A DNA stretch of 64,000 bases. It comes from Pseudomonadota bacterium (lineage in GTDB: Bacteria; Pseudomonadota; Alphaproteobacteria; Sphingomonadales; Sphingomonadaceae). The notes under the pieces are model-generated. The model was not told where the DNA came from. It made no database searches and saw only the letters and a program-made list of their open reading frames with translations. The translations under genes and the position numbers were made by a program. Where the stretch lies: the NCBI GenBank assembly GCA_023457895.1, contig JAEXAY010000050.1, positions 32,675-96,674 on the forward strand, written 5' to 3'. Every line of letters starts with the position of its first letter. The stretch's first letter is position 1. Below, one piece after another: positions 1 to 7,996 of the stretch.

Positions 1-708
1 ATCCGCAATGTCGGCGAGCGATTGCGTCGCGAACACCACCGCGACATTGCGCTTGCGCAGAACCTTCAGCCATTCGCGGATGCGCGCCGCGAACAGAGGA
101 TGGTCGAGAAACACCCAGGCTTCATCGAGAATGAGCAGCGTCGGCCGTCCGGTGAATCGCTCTTCGAGCCTATGGAACAAATATATCAGCACCGGAGCGA
201 CGACGCCCTCCTGTCCCATCAGCGCCTCCGTCTCGAAACACTGAACATCGGCTATGGCGAGGTCGTCCTCGGCAGCGTCGAGCAAACGGCCGAACGGCCC
301 TTCAAGCGTGTAAGGCGCCAGCGCCGAGCGCAGCGGCGCCGGCAGCTCCTCGATCAATCGGCGCACCCGGTCCAGTTCGCGACGGCCTGCCGCGATGCGT
401 TCCGGGGAGGGTTCATCTCCAACGATGTTCAGGCTCTCGATTTCCGTAACGGATTCGATGCTGACGATGCGCGCGCGCCGCAGGCGCATGAGGACGATGC
501 TGCGCGCAGCGGTGAAGAAATAGGCGCGGCCACTGCGAATATGGCTGACATCACGAAGCCCCGCGATCTGGCAGTAGGTTTCCTGGATGACATCCTCAAG
601 GTCGTCGGGGTCAAGCGTGCGCCGGAGCCACGCGCGCACGTCGGCCTCGTGCGGCAGGATTTCCCGCCCCACCCAGGCCATGATCTTTGCACGCTTCTCC
701 CGGTTCAC
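1..708 (-). CDS. Chimeric ORF: ECF (FecI-type) sigma factor region 2 fused in frame to the C-terminal part of conjugation ATPase TrbE (partial at window edge)
   Basis: One minus-strand frame stays open from an in-frame stop at 811-813 down to position 1, giving 236 codons from a likely GTG at 708 (GGGAG lies upstream; an ATG is at 681). Residues 1 to about 122 read as a FecI-type sigma factor: NREKRAKI start, DDLEDVIQETY region-2 motif near 36-45, then RAYFFTAAR. From about residue 124 the sequence becomes TrbE/VirB4: PYTLEGPFGRLLDA, VQCFETEALM, then Walker B LLILDEAW (Asp195, Glu196), and FATQSLADI at the edge. The sigma factor lacks region 4 (DNA-binding HTH) and the TrbE part lacks its N-terminal two thirds, including Walker A. 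The join lies near 331-345. It is probably a deletion remnant and unlikely to act as either parent. The family calls are from recognised motifs; function is inferred. The 3' end is outside the window. Confidence 0.75.
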   Translation of the reverse strand, partial: MNREKRAKIMAWVGREILPHEADVRAWLRRTLDPDDLEDVIQETYCQIAGLRDVSHIRSGRAYFFTAARSIVLMRLRRARIVSIESVTEIESLNIVGDEPSPERIAAGRRELDRVRRLIEELPAPLRSALAPYTLEGPFGRLLDAAEDDLAIADVQCFETEALMGQEGVVAPVLIYLFHRLEERFTGRPTLLILDEAWVFLDHPLFAARIREWLKVLRKRNVAVVFATQSLADIAD

Positions 709-810
709 GTCGTCTTCGCGGCTCCCATTCAGAAGTACGATGCACGAGGGGAGATTTTCCGTCTTTGTCGGCGCGATTTTTTTCGAACCCGGCTTTCTGA
801 TGGCGCCAGT

Positions 811-2049
811 CTACATCCTCATCGGATATTTCGTCTTCAATCTTCCCGCGGCGACGTCTGTTCGCAAGCGGTCAAGAAAATCGCTCCACCATTGCGCCAT
901 CTTCACCCGCTCCTCCCAGTGGGTGCCCCGGTGATATGCGGCGCGAACACGATCCTTGGGGCCGTGCGCTAGCGCCCGCTCGATCGCGTCGGGCGACCAT
1001 TTTCCGCTTTCGTTGAGCAGCGTGCTGGCCGTTGCCCGGAAGCCATGGGCCGTCATCTCGTCGGTCGAATAGCCGAGGCGGCGGAGGGCAGCGTTCAGCG
1101 TATTGTCCGAGAGCGGGCGGCGCCAAGACCTCATCGAGGGGAAGGCATAGCCTTGTTTCCCAGAAACGGCTTGCAATAGTCGAAACAGTCCGATCGTCTG
1201 GCGCGACAGGGGGACGTGGTGCGGCTTTCGCATTTTCGTCTTTTCCGCCGGGATCGTCCACACGGCGGCATCGAGATCGATCTCTTCCCACCGGGCATGC
1301 CGTAGCTCACCGGGGCGCACAAAGACGTGCGGGGCAATATGGAGCGCAAGCTTGACCACGCCATGTCCGTCATAACCCTCGATGGCGAGAAGCAGTCTGC
1401 CCAGCTTTTCGGGATCGGTGATCGCGCCGTAATGCGTGACCTTGGGCACGATGAGCGCGCCCCTGAGGTCGCGGGTCGGGTCTGATTTCAGCCGAGCCGT
1501 CGCCACTGCATAGCGAAACACATTGCTGGCCAGCTGCAGGGTGCGGCGAGCGCTTTCATAATTCCCTCGGGCCTCGATCTTGCGAACGGCATCGAGAACG
1601 TCAATTGGTTCGATATCGGTGACCGGCAGAGCGCCAATCGTCAGCGAAAGCTGCGACAGGAGATACTCGCTGCGGGTCGCAGTCGACTCCGCCCAGCCCC
1701 GGTGACCATCCAACCGTCGTTTGCGACAAAACTCGTCTGCGATGGCTCCGAAGCTGTTGTTCATTTCGAGGAGTGCTTGCCGTTTCGCGCGCAGTTTTTC
1801 CCGCGCCGGATCCTTCCCCTCGGCGAGTTGCTCGCGCGCCACGTCACGAAGGCGGCGGGCTTCACTGATACCGACATCCGGATAGGCGCCGATAGCCAGT
1901 TTCTTCTCTTTTCCGTTGATCCGATATTTGATCCGCCAATATTTTCCGCCCGTTGGCTGCACGAGAAGAAAAAGTCCGAGCGAATCGCCCATCTTATATG
2001 GCTTCTCCCGTGGTTTGGCCTGACGGATCGCGACGTCTGTAAGCGCCAT
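811..2049 (-). CDS. P4-type tyrosine recombinase (integrase) of a genomic island
   Basis: Site-specific integrase of 412 residues if started at ATG 2049; an upstream ATG at 2088 would add 13 residues, but the sequence MALTDVAIRQAK is the typical family N-terminus. An N-terminal DUF4102-like arm-binding domain (about 1-90) with DSLGLFLLV is followed by the core-binding domain and the catalytic domain. The tyrosine-recombinase residues are visible: Arg245 in RPGELRHARW, His335 and Arg338 in HGFRATAS, His362 in LAHGP and the nucleophile Tyr372 in RAAYHRG. All are present, so the enzyme may be active. It sits about 190 bp from the 3' end of tRNA-Gly and is transcribed away from it, the usual layout for an island integrated at a tRNA gene. 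It lies upstream of the sigma-TrbE chimera on the same strand. Confidence 0.93.
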   Translation of the reverse strand: MALTDVAIRQAKPREKPYKMGDSLGLFLLVQPTGGKYWRIKYRINGKEKKLAIGAYPDVGISEARRLRDVAREQLAEGKDPAREKLRAKRQALLEMNNSFGAIADEFCRKRRLDGHRGWAESTATRSEYLLSQLSLTIGALPVTDIEPIDVLDAVRKIEARGNYESARRTLQLASNVFRYAVATARLKSDPTRDLRGALIVPKVTHYGAITDPEKLGRLLLAIEGYDGHGVVKLALHIAPHVFVRPGELRHARWEEIDLDAAVWTIPAEKTKMRKPHHVPLSRQTIGLFRLLQAVSGKQGYAFPSMRSWRRPLSDNTLNAALRRLGYSTDEMTAHGFRATASTLLNESGKWSPDAIERALAHGPKDRVRAAYHRGTHWEERVKMAQWWSDFLDRLRTDVAAGRLKTKYPMRM

Positions 2050-2177
2050 TCTCTTCATCCCATCCTTGGACCCAAATATGGCCCCCAATCGAATTCACGA
2101 GGCCATTTTTTGGCCCCCAAACGGATTTGGCTGCCTGCGGAGCTACCCGGATGGCCTCGGAATGAATAAGGGATTAT

Positions 2178-2199
2178 ACCGCAGTTTTCTGCGGTTTTC
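2178..2199. terminator. Hairpin between the island integrase and tRNA-Gly
   Basis: A perfect 7-bp stem ACCGCAG/CTGCGGT with a TTTT loop, followed on the plus strand by TTTTC. It has the shape of an intrinsic terminator reading rightwards, or a hairpin at the island junction. On the minus strand there is no T-run after the stem, so it is a poor terminator for the tRNA transcript. Confidence 0.4.
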
Positions 2200-2234
2200 A
2201 AAGACAAGCTCGGACGATGTCGGACGAAAAACTT

Positions 2235-2260
2235 GGAGCGGGTAGCGGGAATCGAACCCG
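2235..2260. other. Putative attachment site (3' end of tRNA-Gly)
   Basis: Inferred only. P4-type integrases usually recombine into the T-arm and 3' end of a tRNA gene and leave a direct repeat at the far end of the element. The matching repeat cannot be seen here because the island continues past position 1. Confidence 0.35.
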
Positions 2261-2307
2261 CATCACAAGCTTGGAAGGCTGGTGCTTTACCACTAAGCTA
2301 TACCCGC
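2235..2307 (-). tRNA. tRNA-Gly (anticodon TCC), probable island integration target
   Basis: Full cloverleaf on the minus strand. The 7-bp acceptor stem GCGGGTA/TACCCGC lies at 2301-2307 and 2239-2245, the anticodon loop CTTCCAA gives TCC, the T-arm reads GCGGGTTCGATTCCCGC, and the CCA end is encoded at 2237-2235. It reads GGA codons. The integrase gene begins 186 bp beyond the 3' end, so the 3' part of this tRNA is the probable attachment site. A second copy of the 3' end would be expected beyond the left edge of the window. Confidence 0.95.
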
Positions 2308-2459
2308 TCATGGGTGGCCGGTCGCGTCGGCGGCGCGGCTGCCTGTGGAGCCCGCGCGATTGCCACGGCGATGCCCTAAGGTCAAGCCATTTACGCGCTT
2401 GCCAGCGTCCTTTTTCTATGCCTAGCGTTCCCCAAATCCGCAGTGAGGAGGCAAGCAGC

Positions 2460-3251
2460 ATGAGCGCATTTGAAATGATCCGTGTGGAAAGCGAAGGTCC
2501 GCTCACCACCGTCACCCTCAACCGCCCCGACCGGCTCAACGCTGCCCCGCCGCAAATGTTCGACGAGATCCGCGCCGCAGCGATGCTGGCGGCCGACGAC
2601 GGTGCCCGCGCACTGCTCATCACCGGCGAGGGCCGCGCCTTTTGTTCGGGCGCGGATCTTTCAGCCACTGCGATGGCGGGCGGCAATGCGGCCGAGGGGA
2701 CGCGGCAGGCGCTGACCGACAGCTATAATCCGTGCATGACCGCGCTTGCCGAACTGCCGATCCCGATCGTCAGCGCGGTCAGTGGCGCCGCCGCAGGAAT
2801 CGGCTGCAGCTTGGCGCTGGCCGCTGACCTGTGCGTTGCTGCAGAAGATGCCTACTTCCTCCTCGCCTTCGTCAATATCGGACTGGTCCCCGATGGTGGC
2901 GCGAGCTGGTGGATCCCGCGCAGCATCGGTCTTGCGCGCGCGCTGGAGATGATGATGCTGGGCGAGCGCCTGCCCGCACCCAAGGCGGTTGAGTGGGGAC
3001 TCATCCACAAGACGGTGGCACAGGCGAACCTGGCCGAAGAATCCCGCGCACTGGCGCTCCGGCTCGCCAACGGCCCCACGGTGGCCTTGGGCGAAATGCG
3101 CCGCACCGCCCGCGCCGGGCTGCATATGAGCTATGCGGCCACCCTTTCAGCGGAAGCGGACGCGCAGGCGAAGGCCGCCGGCAGCACAGATGCGGTCGAA
3201 GGCATTTCCGCCTTTCTTGCCAAGCGTCCGGCAAGCTTCAGCGGAAAATAA
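2460..3251 (+). CDS. Enoyl-CoA hydratase/isomerase family protein (PaaG-like)
   Basis: 263-residue crotonase-fold protein; start ATG 2460 chosen because AGGAGG lies 8 bases upstream. Family motifs are in order: TVTLNRPDRLNA near 17-28, the oxyanion-hole stretch GRAFCSGADLS near 60-70, AAGIGCSLALAADL near 105-120, and GLVPDGGASWWIPR near 138-151, where the Asp in VPDGG matches the acidic residue of PaaG-type isomerases rather than the Glu pair of classical hydratases. It would act on a CoA thioester in fatty-acid or phenylacetate breakdown; the substrate cannot be told from sequence. It stands alone on the plus strand between the tRNA and the convergent hut locus, with no other acyl-CoA genes beside it. 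Confidence 0.88.
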   Translation: MSAFEMIRVESEGPLTTVTLNRPDRLNAAPPQMFDEIRAAAMLAADDGARALLITGEGRAFCSGADLSATAMAGGNAAEGTRQALTDSYNPCMTALAELPIPIVSAVSGAAAGIGCSLALAADLCVAAEDAYFLLAFVNIGLVPDGGASWWIPRSIGLARALEMMMLGERLPAPKAVEWGLIHKTVAQANLAEESRALALRLANGPTVALGEMRRTARAGLHMSYAATLSAEADAQAKAAGSTDAVEGISAFLAKRPASFSGK

Positions 3252-3370
3252 TCGCCGCTCCGGTAGCATTCATCCTTCCGAGCGTTATCGAGGCTGAGAG
3301 CCGGATGAGCTTCATCCGCAAGGACGGCGGCGAGACCAGCACCGACGACGAGCCCGGGCCAGCGGGCTGA

Positions 3371-3955
3371 TCAGGCGAGGGTCAGGCTTTCGGGCGCGAA
3401 TTCCTCGGCGCGGACCTGCTCGATCGGGCGGTGGATGCCCCTGGTCAGCGCTTGCGGCACGGTCACGCTGAACCCGCGTTCGACCAGACCCTCTACGGTC
3501 CATTTGACGCAATAGTCCGCCGCGACGCCGATGACCGTGACCGCAGTCACGCCCCGATCTTTGAGCTCGTTGAAAAACCGCTCGCGCCCGATCGCGGCGC
3601 CGCCGGCGAGCGGTTCGATCATTACGCCGTCCTCGGCCCACATGTCGAACACGCCCTTTTCTAGGCGCCAGACCGGAATGCCCGCGGGCACCAGCGCGGG
3701 GTCGAGCACATTGTCCCAGCCCGGCGTGCCGCGGACGCAGTGGATCGGAAATTCCTGCCCCTCGGGCGATAAGGGATAGACATCCTCATGATGGGTGTCG
3801 AAGGTGAACAGCACACCCGCAGTATCATCGGGACTTAATGCCGCGAGCCAGTCACGCATCGGCGCGATCAGCGCATCGGCGCCCGCCACCGCCAAAGCGC
3901 CATCCGGCAGCATGAAGTCGCCCTGGGTATCGACGACAATGACAAAGCGTTTCAC
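3371..3955 (-). CDS. Cysteine hydrolase (isochorismatase/nicotinamidase family), last gene of the hut operon
   Basis: 194 residues with a GTG start at 3955 preceded by GAGGAG. Family features: Asp9 in VVDTQGDFM, the metal-binding-type FDTHHEDVYP, SPEGQEFPIHC, and the nucleophile Cys in GVAADYCVKW near residue 148. This is close to nicotinamidase PncA (nicotinamide to nicotinate plus ammonia), but the family also hydrolyses other amides, so the substrate is left open. It starts only 11 bases after the hutU stop and is on the same strand, so it is probably translated from the hut transcript. A role in releasing nitrogen from an amide next to histidine breakdown is an inference from position. 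Confidence 0.85.
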   Translation of the reverse strand: MKRFVIVVDTQGDFMLPDGALAVAGADALIAPMRDWLAALSPDDTAGVLFTFDTHHEDVYPLSPEGQEFPIHCVRGTPGWDNVLDPALVPAGIPVWRLEKGVFDMWAEDGVMIEPLAGGAAIGRERFFNELKDRGVTAVTVIGVAADYCVKWTVEGLVERGFSVTVPQALTRGIHRPIEQVRAEEFAPESLTLA

Positions 3956-3966
3956 GGGCGTACTCC

Positions 3967-5637
3967 TCAGCTCAATATTCCCGGCAGATCGAGGCCTTGT
4001 TCGCGGGCGCAGTCTCGGGCGATGTCGTAGCCTGCGTCAGCGTGGCGCATGACTCCGGTGGCCGGGTCGTTCCATAGCACACGGGCGATACGCTTGTCCG
4101 CCGCTTCCGATCCGTCGCAGCAGATGACCATTCCGCTATGCTGCGAATAGCCCATGCCGACCCCGCCGCCATGATGCAGCGACACCCAAGTCGCGCCGGA
4201 CGCGGTGTTGAGGAGCGCGTTGAGCAGCGGCCAGTCCGAAACTGCATCCGAGCCGTCGAGCATCGCCTCGGTCTCGCGATTGGGTGAGGCAACGCTGCCG
4301 CTGTCCAAATGGTCGCGGCCAATGACGATCGGCGCGGAAAGCTCCCCATTGCGGACCATTTCATTGAACGCGAGGCCAAGCTTGTGCCTAAGGCCCAGCC
4401 CGACCCAACAAATCCGCGCTGGCAGGCCCTGAAAGGCGATGCGCTCACGCACCATGTCGAGCCATTGGTGGAGATGCGCGTCGTCGGGGATGAGCTCCTT
4501 CACCTTGGCGTCGGTCTTGTAGATATCCTCCGGGTCGCCCGAGAGCGCGCACCAGCGGAACGGACCGATGCCGCGGCAGAACAGCGGGCGGATGTAAGCG
4601 GGGACGAAACCGGGGAACGCGAAGGCGTCTTCCAGCCCCTCGTCAAAGGCGACTTGGCGGATGTTATTGCCATAATCGAGCGTCGGCACACCGGCGTTCC
4701 AGAAATCGACCATCGCCTGGACATGGACCTTCATCGACGCCTTGGCCGCCTTGGCGACCGCATCGGGCGCGGTTTCGCGCTTGGCGCGCCATTCCGCGAC
4801 GGTCCAGCCTTGCGGCAGATAACCGTTGACCGGGTCATGCGCCGATGTCTGGTCGGTGACGATATCGGGACGCACGCCGCGCGCGACGAGTTCGGCAAAG
4901 ACGTCCGCGGCATTGCCGATCAGGCCGACGGATTTGGCCTCCCCGGCCTTGGTCCATTGGTCGACAAGCGCCAGCGCCTCGTCCAGCGTGTGCGCCTTTT
5001 CATCGAGATAACGCGTGCGCAGGCGGAAATCGACGCGGGTTTCGTCGCACTCGACCGCAAGGCAGCAGGCCCCGGCCATGACCGCCGCGAGCGGTTGCGC
5101 GCCGCCCATGCCGCCAAGACCGCCGGTCAAAATCCATTTGCCGGTAAGGTCGCCGCCATAATGCTGGCGCCCGGCCTCGGCGAAGGTTTCATAGGTGCCT
5201 TGGACGATGCCTTGCGTGCCGATGTAGATCCACGACCCGGCGGTCATCTGGCCGTACATCATCAGGCCCTTTTTATCGAGCTCGCTGAAATGCTCCCAGG
5301 TCGCCCATTTGGGCACGAGGTTGGAGTTGGCGATGAGCACGCGCGGGGCATCGGCATGGGTGGTGAAGACGCCCACGGGCTTGCCCGATTGCACGAGCAG
5401 CGTCTGGTCATCCTCCAGCCGCTTCAGCGTATCGACGATGAGGTCGAAATCGCGCCAGGTCCGCGCCGCACGGCCAATGCCGCCATAGACGACGAGTTCA
5501 TGCGGGTTTTCCGCGACATCGGGGTGGAGATTGTTCATCAGCATGCGCAGCGGCGCTTCGGTGAGCCAGCTCTTGCAATTGAGCTGTGGCCCGGTCGGCG
5601 GGGTGACGGTGCGGCGGTTATGATGCGGATTGGTCAT
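3967..5637 (-). CDS. hutU: Urocanate hydratase (urocanase)
   Basis: 556 residues. HutU converts urocanate to imidazolonepropionate with NAD+ as an electrophilic cofactor. The start ATG 5637 (MTNPHHNRRTV) is chosen over upstream in-frame Mets because the family N-terminus begins here and it overlaps the hutG stop by four bases (ATGA). Motifs: CKSWLTEAPLRMLMNNLHPDVAE near 25-45, GGIGRAARTW, SGKPVGVFTTH, ANSNLVPKWA, and the Rossmann-like GGLGGMGGAQPLAA. The C-terminal HHGGGVGMGYSQH region is intact. Length and motif order match full-length urocanases. It is translationally coupled behind hutG. Confidence 0.97.
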   Translation of the reverse strand: MTNPHHNRRTVTPPTGPQLNCKSWLTEAPLRMLMNNLHPDVAENPHELVVYGGIGRAARTWRDFDLIVDTLKRLEDDQTLLVQSGKPVGVFTTHADAPRVLIANSNLVPKWATWEHFSELDKKGLMMYGQMTAGSWIYIGTQGIVQGTYETFAEAGRQHYGGDLTGKWILTGGLGGMGGAQPLAAVMAGACCLAVECDETRVDFRLRTRYLDEKAHTLDEALALVDQWTKAGEAKSVGLIGNAADVFAELVARGVRPDIVTDQTSAHDPVNGYLPQGWTVAEWRAKRETAPDAVAKAAKASMKVHVQAMVDFWNAGVPTLDYGNNIRQVAFDEGLEDAFAFPGFVPAYIRPLFCRGIGPFRWCALSGDPEDIYKTDAKVKELIPDDAHLHQWLDMVRERIAFQGLPARICWVGLGLRHKLGLAFNEMVRNGELSAPIVIGRDHLDSGSVASPNRETEAMLDGSDAVSDWPLLNALLNTASGATWVSLHHGGGVGMGYSQHSGMVICCDGSEAADKRIARVLWNDPATGVMRHADAGYDIARDCAREQGLDLPGILS

Positions 5638-6446
5638 GCGAGGGCTCCGGAAAGGGCGAGCTGTTCGAGGGCTGAGAGAATGCTGGCTAGCGTCTGGCGC
5701 AGGGGTTCGGCCTTGTCCTCCCTGAACCCGAACGGCGGATCGAGGTCCATGTAGAGGTCCTGCGCCAGTTCCATCTGGATCACGTGGATGCCCTCTTGCG
5801 GACGGCCATAATGGCGCGTGGTCCAGCCGCCCTTGAAGCGGCCGTTGACCGCCATCGTCCGCCCGGTCGCGGCGCACATATCCGCCACCGTCCGCTCGAC
5901 CACGGGAGCGCAGGTGCGGCCTTCGTCGGTGCCGATGTTGAAATCCGGGAGGCGCCCTTCGAACAGGAAGGGCGCGACCGGCCGGATCGAGTGGCAGTCG
6001 TAAAGGATCGCGGCGCCGTGTGTTGCCCGGATGCGCGCGAGTTCGGCCTCGATCGCGGCATGATAGGGCCGGTGCCAGGCGGCAGTCCGGGCCGCCACCT
6101 CGTGCGCGTCAGCCGCCCCGTCATCCTCCCAAATGGGTTCGCCATCGAAGTCGATCGACGGACAGATTTCGGTGGTGTTCTGGCCCGGATAGAGCGAGGC
6201 GCCCGAAGGATCGCGGTTGGCGTCGATCAGATAGCGGTGAAAATGCGCGGCGACGATCGTCGCGCCCGGCAGCAGCCCGTCATAGAGCCGCTGGATATGC
6301 CAGTCGGCGTCGGCGAGCAGCCGCCCGCGCGCGTTGAGCCTGGCCGCGACCGCATCGGGCAGCCAGGTGCCGCCGTGCGGCATGCCGAGCAGCACCGGCC
6401 CCTCGCCGCGCACGACATGGCAGGGCGATTGCGGCGCGCTGCTCAT
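5634..6446 (-). CDS. hutG: N-formylglutamate deformylase (amidohydrolase)
   Basis: 270 residues. It hydrolyses N-formylglutamate to glutamate and formate, the last step of the five-step histidine pathway. Family signatures: GMPHGGTWLP near 21-30, HFHRYLIDANRDPSG near 68-82, GQNTTEICPS, then YDCHSIRP and NGRFKGGWTTRHYG. It has ATGA overlaps with hutH upstream and hutU downstream, so hutHGU are translationally coupled. Together with hutF this shows the formylglutamate route rather than direct formiminoglutamase. Confidence 0.96.
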   Translation of the reverse strand: MSSAPQSPCHVVRGEGPVLLGMPHGGTWLPDAVAARLNARGRLLADADWHIQRLYDGLLPGATIVAAHFHRYLIDANRDPSGASLYPGQNTTEICPSIDFDGEPIWEDDGAADAHEVAARTAAWHRPYHAAIEAELARIRATHGAAILYDCHSIRPVAPFLFEGRLPDFNIGTDEGRTCAPVVERTVADMCAATGRTMAVNGRFKGGWTTRHYGRPQEGIHVIQMELAQDLYMDLDPPFGFREDKAEPLRQTLASILSALEQLALSGALA

Positions 6447-7996
6447 GGCTGCTGGCCGCGCAGCCGCAGGAATGCCTCCTGCCCTGTCGCGCGCACCAGC
6501 GCGCCGGACGCGACCAGCCGCGCCGCCGCCTGAAGATCGGGCGCCAGATAGCGGTCATCATTGAGGCGCGCGGCCCGCTCGCGCAACGCCGCGATCACCG
6601 CCCGCAACGGGGCGCTCGTCTGCAACGGCGCACGGAACTCCACGCCCTGCGCCGCGCACAGCAATTCGACGCCGAGAATATGGGCGAGGTTGACGTTCAT
6701 CCGCATCAGCCGCCGCGCGCCATGCGCCGCCATCGACACATGGTCTTCCTGATTGGCACTGGTCGGCGTGGAATCAACCGAGCAGGGGTTGGCGAGATGC
6801 TTGTTCTCGCTCATCAGCGCGGCGGTCGTGACCTCGGCGATCATATAACCCGAATTGAGGCCGGGTTCCGGCGTGAGGAAGGGCGGCAGGTCGAAGCTCA
6901 GCGTGGGATCGACCATCAATGCGACACGCCGCTGCGCGATGCTGCCGATCTCGGCGATGGCGAGCGCGATCTGGTCGGCGGCAAAGGCGACCGGCTCGGC
7001 ATGGAAATTGCCGCCTGAGACGATGCGCTCCTCCTCGACCAGCACCAGCGGATTGTCGGTCGCGGCATTGGCCTCGATCTCGAGCGTGTGCGCCGCCTGC
7101 CGGAGCAGTCCGGCACAGGCGCCCGTCACCTGCGGCTGGCAGCGGATGCAATAGGGGTCCTGCACGCGGTGGTCGCCCTCGCGGTGGCTTTCGCGGATGT
7201 GCGATCCGTCGAGCAGCGCGCGCATCGCCGCCGCGACCTCGATCTGGCCCTGGTGGCCGCGCAGTTCATGGATTGCGGGGAGCAGCGGCGCGGTCGATCC
7301 CATGATCGCGTCGGTGGTGAGCGAGGAGGTGACGATCGCCGCCTCCATATTGACCCAGGCGTCGAACAGCCCGGCGAGCGCATAGGCGGTGCTGAACTGG
7401 GTACCATTGATGAGCGCGAGACCCTCCTTGGGCCCGAGCACGACCGGAGCGAGATTGGCGGCGGCAAGCGCCTCGCCGCCCTTCATCCGGGCGCCGCCGA
7501 ACATCGCCTCACCCGCGCCGATCATTACCGCCGCCATATGCGCGAGCGGGGCAAGGTCGCCGCTCGCCCCGACCGATCCCTGCATCGGCACCAGCGGGGT
7601 GACGCCCTTGGCGAGCATCCCCTCGATCAGTTCGACGATCTCCCAGCGCACGCCCGACGCGCCGCGCCCGAGCGAGAGCAGCTTCAGCGCCATCATCAGA
7701 CGGACGATCGCGGTCTCGGTGGGGTCGCCGACACCGCAGCAGTGCGACAGGATGAGGTTGCGCTGGAGCGTCGCGGTGTCCTCCGGCGGGATCGAGATCG
7801 ACGCGAGCTTGCCGAAGCCAGTGTTGACGCCATAGACCGCCTCGTTGCCCGCAGCGACCGCGGCGACGGCGGCGGCGGCGCGTTCGACCGGCTCCCTCGC
7901 CGCGCGGTCGAGCCTCAGGCTGAACGACTGGCGATAGAGTTTCTGCAAATCGGCGAGGCTGGCGGCGCCGGGCATCAGGGTCAGCGTATCGGTCAT
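6443..7996 (-). CDS. hutH: Histidine ammonia-lyase (histidase)
   Basis: 517 residues. It deaminates L-histidine to urocanate, the first step of the pathway. The self-forming MIO cofactor tripeptide Ala-Ser-Gly is at 144-146 in GSVGASGDLAPLAH. YGVNTGFG near 55-62 carries the catalytic Tyr, and the C-terminal half has the QEDHVSM motif of the active site. Length fits the family (about 510). It overlaps hutI by four bases at its start and hutG by four bases at its end. Confidence 0.97.
   Translation of the reverse strand: MTDTLTLMPGAASLADLQKLYRQSFSLRLDRAAREPVERAAAAVAAVAAGNEAVYGVNTGFGKLASISIPPEDTATLQRNLILSHCCGVGDPTETAIVRLMMALKLLSLGRGASGVRWEIVELIEGMLAKGVTPLVPMQGSVGASGDLAPLAHMAAVMIGAGEAMFGGARMKGGEALAAANLAPVVLGPKEGLALINGTQFSTAYALAGLFDAWVNMEAAIVTSSLTTDAIMGSTAPLLPAIHELRGHQGQIEVAAAMRALLDGSHIRESHREGDHRVQDPYCIRCQPQVTGACAGLLRQAAHTLEIEANAATDNPLVLVEEERIVSGGNFHAEPVAFAADQIALAIAEIGSIAQRRVALMVDPTLSFDLPPFLTPEPGLNSGYMIAEVTTAALMSENKHLANPCSVDSTPTSANQEDHVSMAAHGARRLMRMNVNLAHILGVELLCAAQGVEFRAPLQTSAPLRAVIAALRERAARLNDDRYLAPDLQAAARLVASGALVRATGQEAFLRLRGQQP

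Noticed and set aside
22..972. Plus-strand open frame of 316 codons at the left edge
   Set aside because: It is antisense to the sigma-TrbE chimera and the integrase end; the reverse frame has clear protein families.
3305..3370. 21-residue ORF (MSFIRKDGGETSTDDEPGPAG) between the enoyl-CoA hydratase and cysteine hydrolase genes
   Set aside because: Too short, with no clear ribosome-binding site and no recognised family. Could be real but cannot be supported.
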